Below are positions 9,043 through 16,910 of a DNA stretch of 64,000 bases, piece by piece. The notes beneath the pieces were generated by a model. It did no database searches and was not told the origin of the DNA. It was given only the letters and a program-made list of their open reading frames with translations. The stretch's first letter is position 1. Each line of letters opens with the position of its first letter. This DNA comes from Paradevosia sp036499825 (lineage in GTDB: Bacteria; Pseudomonadota; Alphaproteobacteria; Rhizobiales; Devosiaceae), in NCBI GenBank assembly GCA_036499825.1, contig DASYCZ010000026.1:558001-622000 (forward strand). Reading direction: 5' to 3'. The position numbers were made by a program, and so were the translations under genes.

Positions 9043-10221
9043 ATGGAACCGACCGCCAATGAATCGCCTGGCCCAGGCTTGGAGACCAAGCAGCAGGCTT
9101 CCATGGCTCTGCCCCCAGTCGCGATGAATACCGGCGCGGTGGTGTTGCGGGCCGACCAGAAGGCGATGGCGGACGCGGCATTGTCGGCACTCGATTTTGA
9201 GACCATGCCGTCGGGTGAGATCATCAAGATCGGCATGGATGCCGAACAGGCATTGCAGCGAACATTGGACGGCTTCCTCGCTCGGCTCGACAAGAAGTCG
9301 GCAGCGGCGGTCTTCTCCCTCTTCGGGCGGCTTGAGAAGGGTGTGGACGACGCCCGGCTTCCCGAAATCCTCGACCGTATCCAGAACGGCGAGAAGCCCG
9401 GTCTTTTGGGCTCGCTATTGGGCAGGCTTCAAGGCAAAGGCGCCGACGATCTGGTCGCCGGGCTGATGGCTGAGATCGGCGAGATGGTTTCGGGCCGCAC
9501 CAAGACCCTGGCGGACGAACTGTCGAGACTAGAGGGGGAGCTATCGGGAGAGATGCAGCGTCTCTTTGCCGAATTGCAGCAACTCGATACCCTCAAGAAG
9601 AGCTACGCCACCCATTTTGGTGAATTCACGGTCGCCGCCGCGGTATCGCGGATGCTGCTTGAAAAGGCCAAGAGTTTTGTGGTGACGCTGGAAACCAGGG
9701 CTAATCCGGCTGACGTCGTGGAGCAGAGCCGGCTGGGCGAATTGCGCGATAAATTGCGGCTTCTCGAAAGCCGTGCCCTGGCCTTGGAGGGGACCTATAC
9801 GCGGTTGCCGGCGGACAAGATGGTCATCCAGCAGATCGAACAGGCCGGTATTGCCACGCTTCAAGAAACCGCAACGACCGTCGCCTCGCGCTTTGCTTCG
9901 ATCAAGATGGCGCTGTTGTCGATCCACGGTGCGTTTGCCGTCAAAAACGTGCAGCAGCTCGCCGGACGTCAGGCCAAGCTGGACCAGCAATTGACCGAGC
10001 TTCGGGGCAGGGCGCTCAAGGACGTTGCGGTCGCCGCCGCAGCGGCGCCGGGTGACAACCGCCTCGCCCAGGCCCAACAGATCGAACAGGTCATTGCGAC
10101 GACCAGGGAGATACACGGCCTGGTCGATGCCGCTCGAAAGAGCACCGAGGAAAAGTTCGACGAGGCGCGACGCAAGTTCATCGCCGCACGCGAAGATCTC
10201 GCAACCCTGGCTTCGCGCTGA
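9043..10221 (+). CDS. TelA-like coiled-coil protein (toxic anion resistance family)
   Basis: 392 aa, mostly helical and rich in Leu, Glu, Lys and Gln, with no membrane segment or signal. The long alternating pattern from about 90 to 385 and the LETRANPADVVEQ...LRLLESRALALE stretch fit a divergent TelA/KlaA protein. It is the first gene of a four-gene set with TerD and a VWA protein, which supports a role in Ter-type stress response. Its exact biochemical function is unknown even for the better-studied relatives. The family call rests on composition and context more than on a sharp motif. Confidence 0.62.
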   Translation: MEPTANESPGPGLETKQQASMALPPVAMNTGAVVLRADQKAMADAALSALDFETMPSGEIIKIGMDAEQALQRTLDGFLARLDKKSAAAVFSLFGRLEKGVDDARLPEILDRIQNGEKPGLLGSLLGRLQGKGADDLVAGLMAEIGEMVSGRTKTLADELSRLEGELSGEMQRLFAELQQLDTLKKSYATHFGEFTVAAAVSRMLLEKAKSFVVTLETRANPADVVEQSRLGELRDKLRLLESRALALEGTYTRLPADKMVIQQIEQAGIATLQETATTVASRFASIKMALLSIHGAFAVKNVQQLAGRQAKLDQQLTELRGRALKDVAVAAAAAPGDNRLAQAQQIEQVIATTREIHGLVDAARKSTEEKFDEARRKFIAAREDLATLASR

Positions 10222-10268
10222 TCCTAAACGTTTGCCCACCAAATCACCGGAATTCCTGGAGACCAACC

Positions 10269-10922
10269 TTGCTTACCCTTTCACTGAAGAAAACCGGCTC
10301 GACTTCTCCCAAGCTGCGGCTGTCCCTCAACAAGGGTGCACGGTTCACGGTCAGGGTGGAGTGGCAATGCGACGCCGATCATAAGGACGATGTCGACGTT
10401 CACGCGCTGGAGGCCATCAATGATGGAAATGGCGCCAGGGTCAGTGAGCTGGTGAGCGTTCTTTCCACCTACAACACCAAGCTCATGAATCCTCGGGGCG
10501 GGGCGCTGGCAGTCGCACCGGACGGCTCTTTCCAGACACCGAGCGGCGGGCTTTCCCATAGTGGAGACAAACGCGTCCAGAACAATGCGGAGACGATCGT
10601 GATCGACGGCTCCAAGCTACCGGTGAACGTGAACGAAATTCCGATCCTGGTGACGGTCCACGAGGCCGAGCATGGCGCAGGCCATGAGGGTGGGGACGAT
10701 GACGAAGAGGAGGCCGCGTTCGGCGACATCGATGTCTGCACCATCACGCTGCTCGACGACGCGGGCCGTGAGCTGGGCGCTTATCGGCTCTCCGAAGAAT
10801 TCAAGGAATTCAATGTCGTCCAGCTTGGCAGCCTGCTGCTTGGTGACAATGGTTGGGAATACGCCGCGGTGGGCAATGGTTTCGTCGGAGATTTCAACGA
10901 CGTCCTGGCACACTTCTCCTGA
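10269..10922 (+). CDS. TerD-family protein (tellurium resistance/stress)
   Basis: 217 aa, TerD domain. I recognise the acidic DDVDVHALEA strand, the later SHSGDKR, the ILVTVHEAE segment, and the closing NGWEYAAVGNGFVGDFNDVL typical of TerD C-termini. TerD proteins bind Ca2+ through acidic loops and are linked to tellurite, oxidative-stress and phage tolerance. An insertion of acidic residues (GGDDDEEEAA) sits at about 140. The start is TTG at 10269, backed by a GGAGA ribosome site at 10257-10261; no closer ATG exists. The next gene starts directly after this stop. Confidence 0.85.
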   Translation: MLTLSLKKTGSTSPKLRLSLNKGARFTVRVEWQCDADHKDDVDVHALEAINDGNGARVSELVSVLSTYNTKLMNPRGGALAVAPDGSFQTPSGGLSHSGDKRVQNNAETIVIDGSKLPVNVNEIPILVTVHEAEHGAGHEGGDDDEEEAAFGDIDVCTITLLDDAGRELGAYRLSEEFKEFNVVQLGSLLLGDNGWEYAAVGNGFVGDFNDVLAHFS

Positions 10923-11930
10923 GTGAAGCGACCCGTGGGCAAGAGCGACGACGGATCCGGACATGACGGGGAGACACGGCCTCCTCTTCGTCCCACCGTG
11001 ATCCATGTGGTCAAATCGCGTACCGGCATTGCTTCGGGCGACAAGGCCGCTTGCGAGCCCACAGGCCGCCCGGCGCCTTCCCACAAGCTGATACCGACTG
11101 CCATTCCAGGCACTCACAGGGAGCGTCTCGAGCTCACGCCGGCGGATTTGATCGGGCTTTCGCCGCTTGCCAGCCCTGAGGTGGCAAGGCGGGCAACCCG
11201 CATGCTGCAGGAGTTCGTTCTCGAAAGCGCAACCGATCGTTCGGCCATTTTGTGGGGGCACCGCCTGCAGGAAGGTTATGGCGAGTTGGTATCGCGGACG
11301 CTGGACCTTTCCCAGAACCCCACGCTCGAAAAGGCGGCGGGCTATGTCCGCCGGATGACCACTATCCTGGCCTCGATCGACCTGCAGGCGATATCGCAGG
11401 GCTCTGCCGGCAGCGGTGGCATCGGTCAGTATCTCAAACGACTGAACCAGCGGGTGGATACGCCCGAGGAACTGGAAAAGGCACGCCTGGAGCTGGATCA
11501 ACTGGTGCGTTTGATGGCCGGCACCATGGAGCCGCTGCTGACCCTCAAGGAAGGGCTGGAGCGGGCGTCACAATCCGTCGACGAGATCGGTACGGAAATT
11601 GAAGCTGCAGCATTGGCGGCCCAGTATCTTGCCTCTCGTTTCGCCGGCGGCCGCGAGGACCTGTCCCGTCGATTTATGGACAGGGCGATGAGTCTCACGC
11701 AGAGCGTCGCCCAGATCCGTGGCAGTTCAACCCTGCGGGCCGCGCAGGTCGACCAACCGCTTTCCCTGATTGCCGCCGTACAAACTATTGCCCTGGTGAC
11801 CGTGCCCGGCTGGATCAGCAGTCTTTCGGCCATGACCGCAGTTCTTCAGGGCAAGCGCAGGCCGACGCCCACGGAAACGGGCGAACTCGAATTTCAGCTC
11901 CGACAAATTCTGCAACAGCTCAAAGCATAA
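10923..11930 (+). CDS. Second TelA-like protein of the Ter module
   Basis: 335 aa with a GTG start immediately after the terD-like stop, so translation is probably coupled. The first ~85 residues are polar and probably unstructured. The rest is helical, with features of TelA/KlaA: a middle IGTEIEAAALAAQYLA segment, LSRRFMDRAMSLTQSVAQIRGS, and a C-terminal LRQILQQL. It may form a complex with the 9043-10221 protein. No catalytic motif is visible. The TelA assignment is moderately supported by the RAMSL...QIR pattern and by context. Confidence 0.65.
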   Translation: MKRPVGKSDDGSGHDGETRPPLRPTVIHVVKSRTGIASGDKAACEPTGRPAPSHKLIPTAIPGTHRERLELTPADLIGLSPLASPEVARRATRMLQEFVLESATDRSAILWGHRLQEGYGELVSRTLDLSQNPTLEKAAGYVRRMTTILASIDLQAISQGSAGSGGIGQYLKRLNQRVDTPEELEKARLELDQLVRLMAGTMEPLLTLKEGLERASQSVDEIGTEIEAAALAAQYLASRFAGGREDLSRRFMDRAMSLTQSVAQIRGSSTLRAAQVDQPLSLIAAVQTIALVTVPGWISSLSAMTAVLQGKRRPTPTETGELEFQLRQILQQLKA

Positions 11931-11943
11931 GGACCAAACCGAT

Positions 11944-12687
11944 ATGACGCTGCAACTCGACCTGCGAAAATCCGCCGACAAACTGCGCCTGTCGCTCGAC
12001 AAGGCCGGGGTGGCTCCGGACATCAAAGCCGAACTTATCTTCGACATGGACGTCTCCGGTTCCTTTGAGCATGAGCATGAAGAAGGCACGACCAGCAAGT
12101 TGATCGCGCGACTGGTGCCCTATGGCATGGTTCTCGACCCCGACGGCAAGATGGATGTCTTCACGTTCTCCGACAGCCCGAGTTCGGCTCATCATGTAGG
12201 GACGGTCACACCGGACGATGCTGACGACTACATTTCGCGCAACGTCATCAACAAGGTGCCGGGCTGGAAGGGCGGCACGGCTTACAGTTTTGTGCTGACG
12301 CGCAACCTGCAGCATTTCGGTTGGCAGCCCAAGGATGAAACCCTGGGCGACATCGTCAGCCGGTTCTTCGGTGTCCAGCGGCCGCACACCGAAAAGAAGC
12401 GCTCTATCGTGATCTTCGTGACTGATGGCGAAAACCATCCTGCCGATCACGCCCGGACGATCTCGGTGCTCGAGGCTTCCGAACGGCGGGGGGACCAAGT
12501 GTATTTCCTGTTCATGGGTGCTTGCGAGCACGATGTGGACTTCAAGTTCCTCAAGACCATCGCGGCCCGCTTCAAGAATACGGGTGTGGTCATCGTGCGT
12601 GACCTCGACGGCTTCGTCGAGCTGTCCGACGAAGAGCTCAATGCGCAACTGCTGGGGCCGGAACTCCTGGAGTGGCTCAGGTCCTGA
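11944..12687 (+). CDS. von Willebrand factor A domain protein of the Ter module
   Basis: 247 aa VWA protein. The metal-ion-dependent adhesion site is visible as D36-V-S38-G-S40, with a second conserved Thr in KGGTAYS (about 116) and the FVTDGEN strand (Asp near 161). VWA proteins (TerY class and relatives) regularly accompany TerD and are thought to bridge Ter proteins to other partners. There is no signal peptide, so it is cytoplasmic. It is the last gene of the set, 13 bp after the TelA-like gene, and a hairpin at 12702-12725 follows. Confidence 0.85.
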   Translation: MTLQLDLRKSADKLRLSLDKAGVAPDIKAELIFDMDVSGSFEHEHEEGTTSKLIARLVPYGMVLDPDGKMDVFTFSDSPSSAHHVGTVTPDDADDYISRNVINKVPGWKGGTAYSFVLTRNLQHFGWQPKDETLGDIVSRFFGVQRPHTEKKRSIVIFVTDGENHPADHARTISVLEASERRGDQVYFLFMGACEHDVDFKFLKTIAARFKNTGVVIVRDLDGFVELSDEELNAQLLGPELLEWLRS

Positions 12688-12701
12688 TCTGCGAAAAGTC
12701 T

Positions 12702-12725
12702 GGCGGTCCGCGAAAACGGGCCGCC
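12702..12725 (+). terminator. Hairpin after the Ter-like module
   Basis: 9-bp stem (12702-12710 with 12717-12725, one G-T pair) around a 6-base loop, 14 bp after the VWA stop. No clear U-tract follows, so it is a probable but not certain intrinsic terminator. Confidence 0.45.
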
Positions 12726-12764
12726 TAATGACGTGATGCGGCTAAAGGTTTGTGCGAGGTCAAA

Positions 12765-13172
12765 ATGAAGGTCACCGGTTCTTGCCACTGCGGAGCGATC
12801 GCGTTCGAAGCGGAGATCGATCCCGAACGGGTGCGGATTTGTCATTGCACGGATTGCCAGCAGCTATCCGGTACGGCTTTCCGAGTTGTGGTGCCGTGTC
12901 CGGAAGAGCGATTTCACCTGCAAAAGGGTGAGCCAAAAATCTACCTGAAGACCGCTGAGAGCGGTCGGCGACGCCAGCAGGCGTTCTGCGCCGATTGCGG
13001 CTCTTCGATCTATGCGACGTCCGATGAACCCGCGGGAGCCAGAACTCTGGGCATTCGTATCGGAAGCCTGGACCAAAGGCGGGAACTCACCCCGCAGCGG
13101 CAATTCTGGTGCCAGTCCGCACTCCCGTGGCTGCCTGCGCTGCCGGGCACTACAGCCGATACTGACATGTAG
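12765..13172 (+). CDS. GFA/CENP-V family zinc protein
   Basis: 135 aa protein of the glutathione-dependent formaldehyde-activating (GFA/CENP-V) fold. Zinc ligands are clear: CHC at 7-9, CHCTDC at 26-31, and FCADCGSSIY with Cys75/78. The original Gfa was proposed to form S-hydroxymethylglutathione, but most relatives have unknown roles. I use ATG 12765; an upstream TTG frame extension has no ribosome site and breaks the normal family start. It is a single gene between two hairpins. Confidence 0.88.
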   Translation: MKVTGSCHCGAIAFEAEIDPERVRICHCTDCQQLSGTAFRVVVPCPEERFHLQKGEPKIYLKTAESGRRRQQAFCADCGSSIYATSDEPAGARTLGIRIGSLDQRRELTPQRQFWCQSALPWLPALPGTTADTDM

Positions 13173-13222
13173 TTTGCTCAAAAACCTAGATGCGTCCTGC
13201 CGCGCCGATAACGAGATGCCGG

Positions 13223-13239
13223 CGGGGCCTTTCGCCCCG
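13223..13239. terminator. GC hairpin between convergent GFA and pobA genes
   Basis: 6-bp perfect stem CGGGGC/GCCCCG with a 5-base loop in the 69-bp gap between two converging stops. It could end transcription from either side; T-runs are short. Confidence 0.4.
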
Positions 13240-13241
13240 GT

Positions 13242-14399
13242 TCAATTTGGGAGCCCGGTATAGTTTTCAGCCAATGACTGCTGCGCAGCGAGCGAGCCGG
13301 TCAGGTATTGGAATTCAGCGCGCTGCATGCGACGGCCGAAGGCGCCGGTGTCGGGAAACGTGTGGAGCAGGCTGGTCATCCACCAGCTGAAACGTTCTGC
13401 CTTCCAGATGCGCTGCAGGGCCCGCCCAGAATAGTTGTCGATGCCGGCCGATGATTTCTCGATCAATGCTTCGATCAGGGCCTCAGAGAGCATGGCAACG
13501 TCGCTCATCGCCAGGTTGAGGCCCTTGGCGCCCGTGGGCGGCACGATGTGGGCGGCATCTCCGGCCAGAAACAGCCGGCCGAAGCGCAATGGCTCGGTGA
13601 CGAAGCTGCGCAACGGCGCAATGGACTTTTCGATGGAAGATCCGATCTGCAGGGCTTCGGCCGTTGCCGGATTGAGACGAGAGCGCAATTCGTCCCAGAA
13701 GCGGTCATCGGACCAGTTCTCCACCTTTTCATCGGCGGAGACCTGCACATAGTAGCGGCTGCGGGTGGGAGATCGCTGCGAGCAAAGCGCAAAGCCACGC
13801 TGATGGTGGGCATAGATCAGCTCGTCGGAAACTGGCGGCTGGTCGACCAGAATACCAAGCCAGCCAAAGGGATAGACCCGTTCGAAAGTGGTGATAGCCG
13901 CTTCAGGCAGGGTGGAGCGGCTGACGCCATGATAGCCGTCGCAGCCTGCGATATAGTCGCAGTCGATGCGATGGGTGACCCCCTCGCTTCTCCACGTCAC
14001 CCAGGGGGAGCCGTCGAGATCGTGCAGCGCGACGTCTTCAGCTTCGTAGATGGTGGTGCCTCGGCGGACGGCCATCAGATCGCGGGTTACTTCGGTCTGT
14101 CCATAAACCATGACATGCCGGCCGACGAGGTCGGTGAAGTCGACGCGATGAACGTCGCGGTCAAAGCTCATTTCGATGCCGTGGTGAATCAGTCCCTCGG
14201 CGTGCATGCGTGTGCCGGCCTGAGCTTGTTCCATCAGGGCGACGGTATCCTGCTCCAGCACGCCGGCGCGAATGCGGCCAAGCACATAGTTGGCGCTCTT
14301 GCGCTCGAGGATGACGGCATCGATACCGGCCAATTCGAGCAATCGTCCTAGCATCAACCCTGCCGGACCTGCTCCCACAATCACAACTTGCGTCCGCAA
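13242..14399 (-). CDS. pobA: 4-hydroxybenzoate 3-monooxygenase
   Basis: FAD- and NAD(P)H-dependent hydroxylase converting 4-hydroxybenzoate to protocatechuate, 385 aa (family about 390). Signs: N-terminal GAGPAGLMLG dinucleotide fold, the RIRAGVLEQ stretch carrying the substrate-binding arginines around 42-50, the CDGYHGVSR motif, and the C-terminal FAD motif GDAAHIVPPTGAKGLNLA. It is cytoplasmic. It is divergent from an AraC-type regulator only 50 bp away, the standard pobA/pobR arrangement. The product can enter the ring-cleavage path whose later enzymes lie at 25.9-28.2 kb. Confidence 0.96.
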   Translation of the reverse strand: MRTQVVIVGAGPAGLMLGRLLELAGIDAVILERKSANYVLGRIRAGVLEQDTVALMEQAQAGTRMHAEGLIHHGIEMSFDRDVHRVDFTDLVGRHVMVYGQTEVTRDLMAVRRGTTIYEAEDVALHDLDGSPWVTWRSEGVTHRIDCDYIAGCDGYHGVSRSTLPEAAITTFERVYPFGWLGILVDQPPVSDELIYAHHQRGFALCSQRSPTRSRYYVQVSADEKVENWSDDRFWDELRSRLNPATAEALQIGSSIEKSIAPLRSFVTEPLRFGRLFLAGDAAHIVPPTGAKGLNLAMSDVAMLSEALIEALIEKSSAGIDNYSGRALQRIWKAERFSWWMTSLLHTFPDTGAFGRRMQRAEFQYLTGSLAAQQSLAENYTGLPN

Positions 14400-14449
14400 T
14401 CTTTCCCCCTGAATTACTCTCAGGGTGCGCCATTATGGATATCGGGTGA

Positions 14450-15349
14450 ATGGACGTGTGGCGCATTGTCTTGTACTATCCGAACATGGATGCGATCCCA
14501 ACCTATGGCCTTTATGGTGAAGTGCTCGGCGTCCGCCAGCACGACTGGCTGCACTGGGAAACCATTCAATCACGCAGCAGGCTGCATGGTTATCGCATCG
14601 CGCCGCACCGGCATGAGCAGTTCTTCCAAGTGCTGCATCTGACGGGGGGCTGGGGGCGGGTGACGCTGGATGGCGCCGTCCATGAGCTTGCTCAATCCGC
14701 CGTGGCAGTGGTGCCGGCGGTGACGGTGCATGGCTACGAATTCAGTGACGACGTGCAGGGTATCGTGGTGACGATGATGGAGCGCGACCTTGGGGGCAAG
14801 GGGCTGGCGCTGCCCGATGCCATGGTCATCCAATCGGGCACCGAGATCATAGGGGAATGCCTTGGGCGCCTGATCGAGGAGGCCGACCGGCCAGGCCCGG
14901 GGCACGATCTGGCCATGCACGCCCATCTGAGCCTGCTGCAGATTGCGCTGCACCGTGCCGGGCAGCAGCCGACGCCTGCGAACGGGGAACCCGAACGGGC
15001 GAGGCTGCACGCCCAGGCTTTCCGCAGGCTGGTGGATCAGCGGTTTCGCCAGACCCGGCGCATCGCTGATTATGCAAGCGAGATCGGCGTCAGCCAGACC
15101 CATCTTAACCGGATATGCCGGCAGGCTCTGGGAAGTTCGGCGCTGGAGGTGATCGAGCGACGGATCATTCTCGAGGTGCGGCGGCAATTGTTGTTCTCGG
15201 GGCTGTCGATCAAGCAGATCGGTGCCGAATTGGGCTACGACGACCCGGCCTATTTCAGCCGCTTCGTGACCCGGGCATTGGGTGAAGCCCCCGGCGTCTT
15301 TCGTCGGCGCATGCAGGCCGCCCAACCGCAGGTAGCAAACTTGGGGTGA
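14450..15349 (+). CDS. pobR: AraC-family activator of pobA
   Basis: 299 aa from ATG 14450; the internal ATG 14486 (MDAIPTYGLYGE) matches the usual PobR start better, and neither has a strong ribosome site. The N-terminal half is a cupin-like sensor (HRHEQFFQVLHL), and the C-terminal ~100 residues hold the double helix-turn-helix (ADYASEIGVSQTHLNRICRQ, then IKQIGAELGYDDPAYFSRFV). It is divergent from pobA, and its operator should lie in the 14400-14449 gap. The expected effector is 4-hydroxybenzoate, by analogy with known PobR. Confidence 0.9.
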   Translation: MDVWRIVLYYPNMDAIPTYGLYGEVLGVRQHDWLHWETIQSRSRLHGYRIAPHRHEQFFQVLHLTGGWGRVTLDGAVHELAQSAVAVVPAVTVHGYEFSDDVQGIVVTMMERDLGGKGLALPDAMVIQSGTEIIGECLGRLIEEADRPGPGHDLAMHAHLSLLQIALHRAGQQPTPANGEPERARLHAQAFRRLVDQRFRQTRRIADYASEIGVSQTHLNRICRQALGSSALEVIERRIILEVRRQLLFSGLSIKQIGAELGYDDPAYFSRFVTRALGEAPGVFRRRMQAAQPQVANLG

Positions 15350-15509
15350 CCATCTGGGGCCTGGCGGTGCCCCATATTCGTCTGCCTGATGGCGCCCTCC
15401 ACGTTTGAATTTCACGCTGCTGGAAAGTCATGTCACCAGAGCTGCGGTGTTCCTTGGCTGAGGGGCGCGGTCGCGGCTGTCGCCGCCCATTCCAGATCAA
15501 TGACTGCTG

Positions 15510-16673
15510 ATGAAAATCATATCCGTCGAATGCCTTAAACTCACCCTGCCGCCGCTTGCCGCACCGACGCCGCCGCGTCCCAGCCCGAAGGCCAGGAGGG
15601 GCAATCCGCGTCCGATCAACAAATATCCCGACATGCCGCGTGCCCGTGCGCAAATGCCGGGCGACGTGACCGGCGAGATGTGGGTCAGGGTGGTTGCCGA
15701 AGATGGCACTTTCGGCGTGGGAAATTGCCATTGGGGCGATTTCGCCGAGCCCGTTATCCGCGCGCTCTACGCGCCCCTGATCGTTGGCCGGGACTGCATG
15801 GCGACCGAATATCTCAATGACCTGATGTGGCGGGCTTCGCAGCGCTTTGGTCCGAACGGCATCCCCAGCCTGGCACGGAGCGCCATCGACATCGCGCTCT
15901 GGGACCTCAGGGGCAAGCTGCTCAAGGCGCCGGTCTATCAGTTGCTTGGAGGTCCCAGTCGCGACTACCTCGATTGCTATGTCACCACCTCGGACGTGGA
16001 ATGGGCGATGGAACTGGGTTTCCGCGCCTTCAAGATCGGCAATACGGCCCATTATGAAGACGGAATTGCGGGACTCAATCAGGTCGAGGACACCGTTGCG
16101 GCGGCACGCGAGACCGTCGGGCCCGATGCCGAGCTGATGCTCAATACGGTCATGGGCTACAATGTCGAATTCGCCGTGCGGGTGATGGAGCGGCTGCGGC
16201 CTTATCATCTGCGCTGGGCCGAAGAGCCGTTGATGCCTCACGACATCGATGGCCTCCGCGCCATCAAGCAGGCGGTGCCGACGGTGCCGCTGGCGACTGG
16301 CGAGGATTTGCACGGTCGCCACGACTTCAAGCGGATCGTGGATCATCGGGCGGTCGATGTCCTGCAGCCCGATCTGCGCTGGTGCGGCGGGATTACCGAG
16401 GCCGTCAAGATTTATACGCTGGGCGAGGCAGCTGGCATGGTGACGAGTCTCCATGCCGGGGCAGGGCAGGCGGCGGGGCAGCATTTCTGCATGGCGATGC
16501 CTGAAGCAGGCCTCGCCGAATGCGTGATGCTTTCTCCCGCCGGGGTGCCGCTGAACGAGTTGATGCGGATACCCGGCGTACCCGTCCCCAAGGATGGCAA
16601 GGTGACGCCGTCCGACGCGCCGGGCCTGGGCTATGACATTCCGCCATCCTGGTTCGCGCCCTGGCCGCGCTGA
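15510..16673 (+). CDS. Enolase-superfamily acid-sugar dehydratase (rhamnonate dehydratase-like)
   Basis: 387 aa, mandelate racemase/muconate lactonizing family. Overall layout (INKYPDMP..., SAIDIALWDLRGK, QPDLRWCGG, LNELMRIPGVPV) is closest to L-rhamnonate dehydratase. The usual three carboxylate metal ligands map to Asn212 (LMLNTVM), Glu238/239 (WAEEP) and Glu265 (TGEDLHG), with His315 (SLHAGAG) as the expected acid/base. Asn in the first metal position is unusual. Substrate is probably an acid sugar or a related hydroxy acid. The next genes are a small reading frame and a CoA transferase on the same strand. Confidence 0.85.
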   Translation: MKIISVECLKLTLPPLAAPTPPRPSPKARRGNPRPINKYPDMPRARAQMPGDVTGEMWVRVVAEDGTFGVGNCHWGDFAEPVIRALYAPLIVGRDCMATEYLNDLMWRASQRFGPNGIPSLARSAIDIALWDLRGKLLKAPVYQLLGGPSRDYLDCYVTTSDVEWAMELGFRAFKIGNTAHYEDGIAGLNQVEDTVAAARETVGPDAELMLNTVMGYNVEFAVRVMERLRPYHLRWAEEPLMPHDIDGLRAIKQAVPTVPLATGEDLHGRHDFKRIVDHRAVDVLQPDLRWCGGITEAVKIYTLGEAAGMVTSLHAGAGQAAGQHFCMAMPEAGLAECVMLSPAGVPLNELMRIPGVPVPKDGKVTPSDAPGLGYDIPPSWFAPWPR

Positions 16674-16691
16674 ACCTGCAGCCCCAACGAC

Positions 16692-16910
16692 GTGCTGCCA
16701 TTTGTTCATCGATCACGCGTTTCGAACGATGAATTGTACAACGCGGCGGCGGTCCTTGAACATCCGGGCATGACGGAAGCGATGCCGATTGGAGAGACTG
16801 GGTTGATTATCAACAGAGAGCCTGTGAGGGCCATTGTGGGCGCCGTGGCCGAACGCATACGCGCGTCGCACGGGTTGGAGACGGCGGACGCAAAGGGAGC
16901 GCTGGCATGA
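16692..16910 (+). CDS. Small hypothetical protein coupled to CoA transferase
   Basis: Up to 72 aa from a GTG start, or 46 aa from ATG 16770. I do not recognise it. It overlaps the CoA-transferase start by four bases (ATGA), a sign of translational coupling, and codon use looks like its neighbours. It is predicted soluble with an amphipathic C-terminal helix. It could be a true small protein, the remnant of a lost enzyme, or leader sequence. Confidence is limited because no family or strong ribosome site can be shown. Confidence 0.35.
   Translation: MLPFVHRSRVSNDELYNAAAVLEHPGMTEAMPIGETGLIINREPVRAIVGAVAERIRASHGLETADAKGALA

Noticed and set aside
15255..16709. 484-residue antisense open frame opposite the first enolase-superfamily gene
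   Set aside because: Same mirror effect; it also runs into the end of pobR and has no ribosome site or domain.
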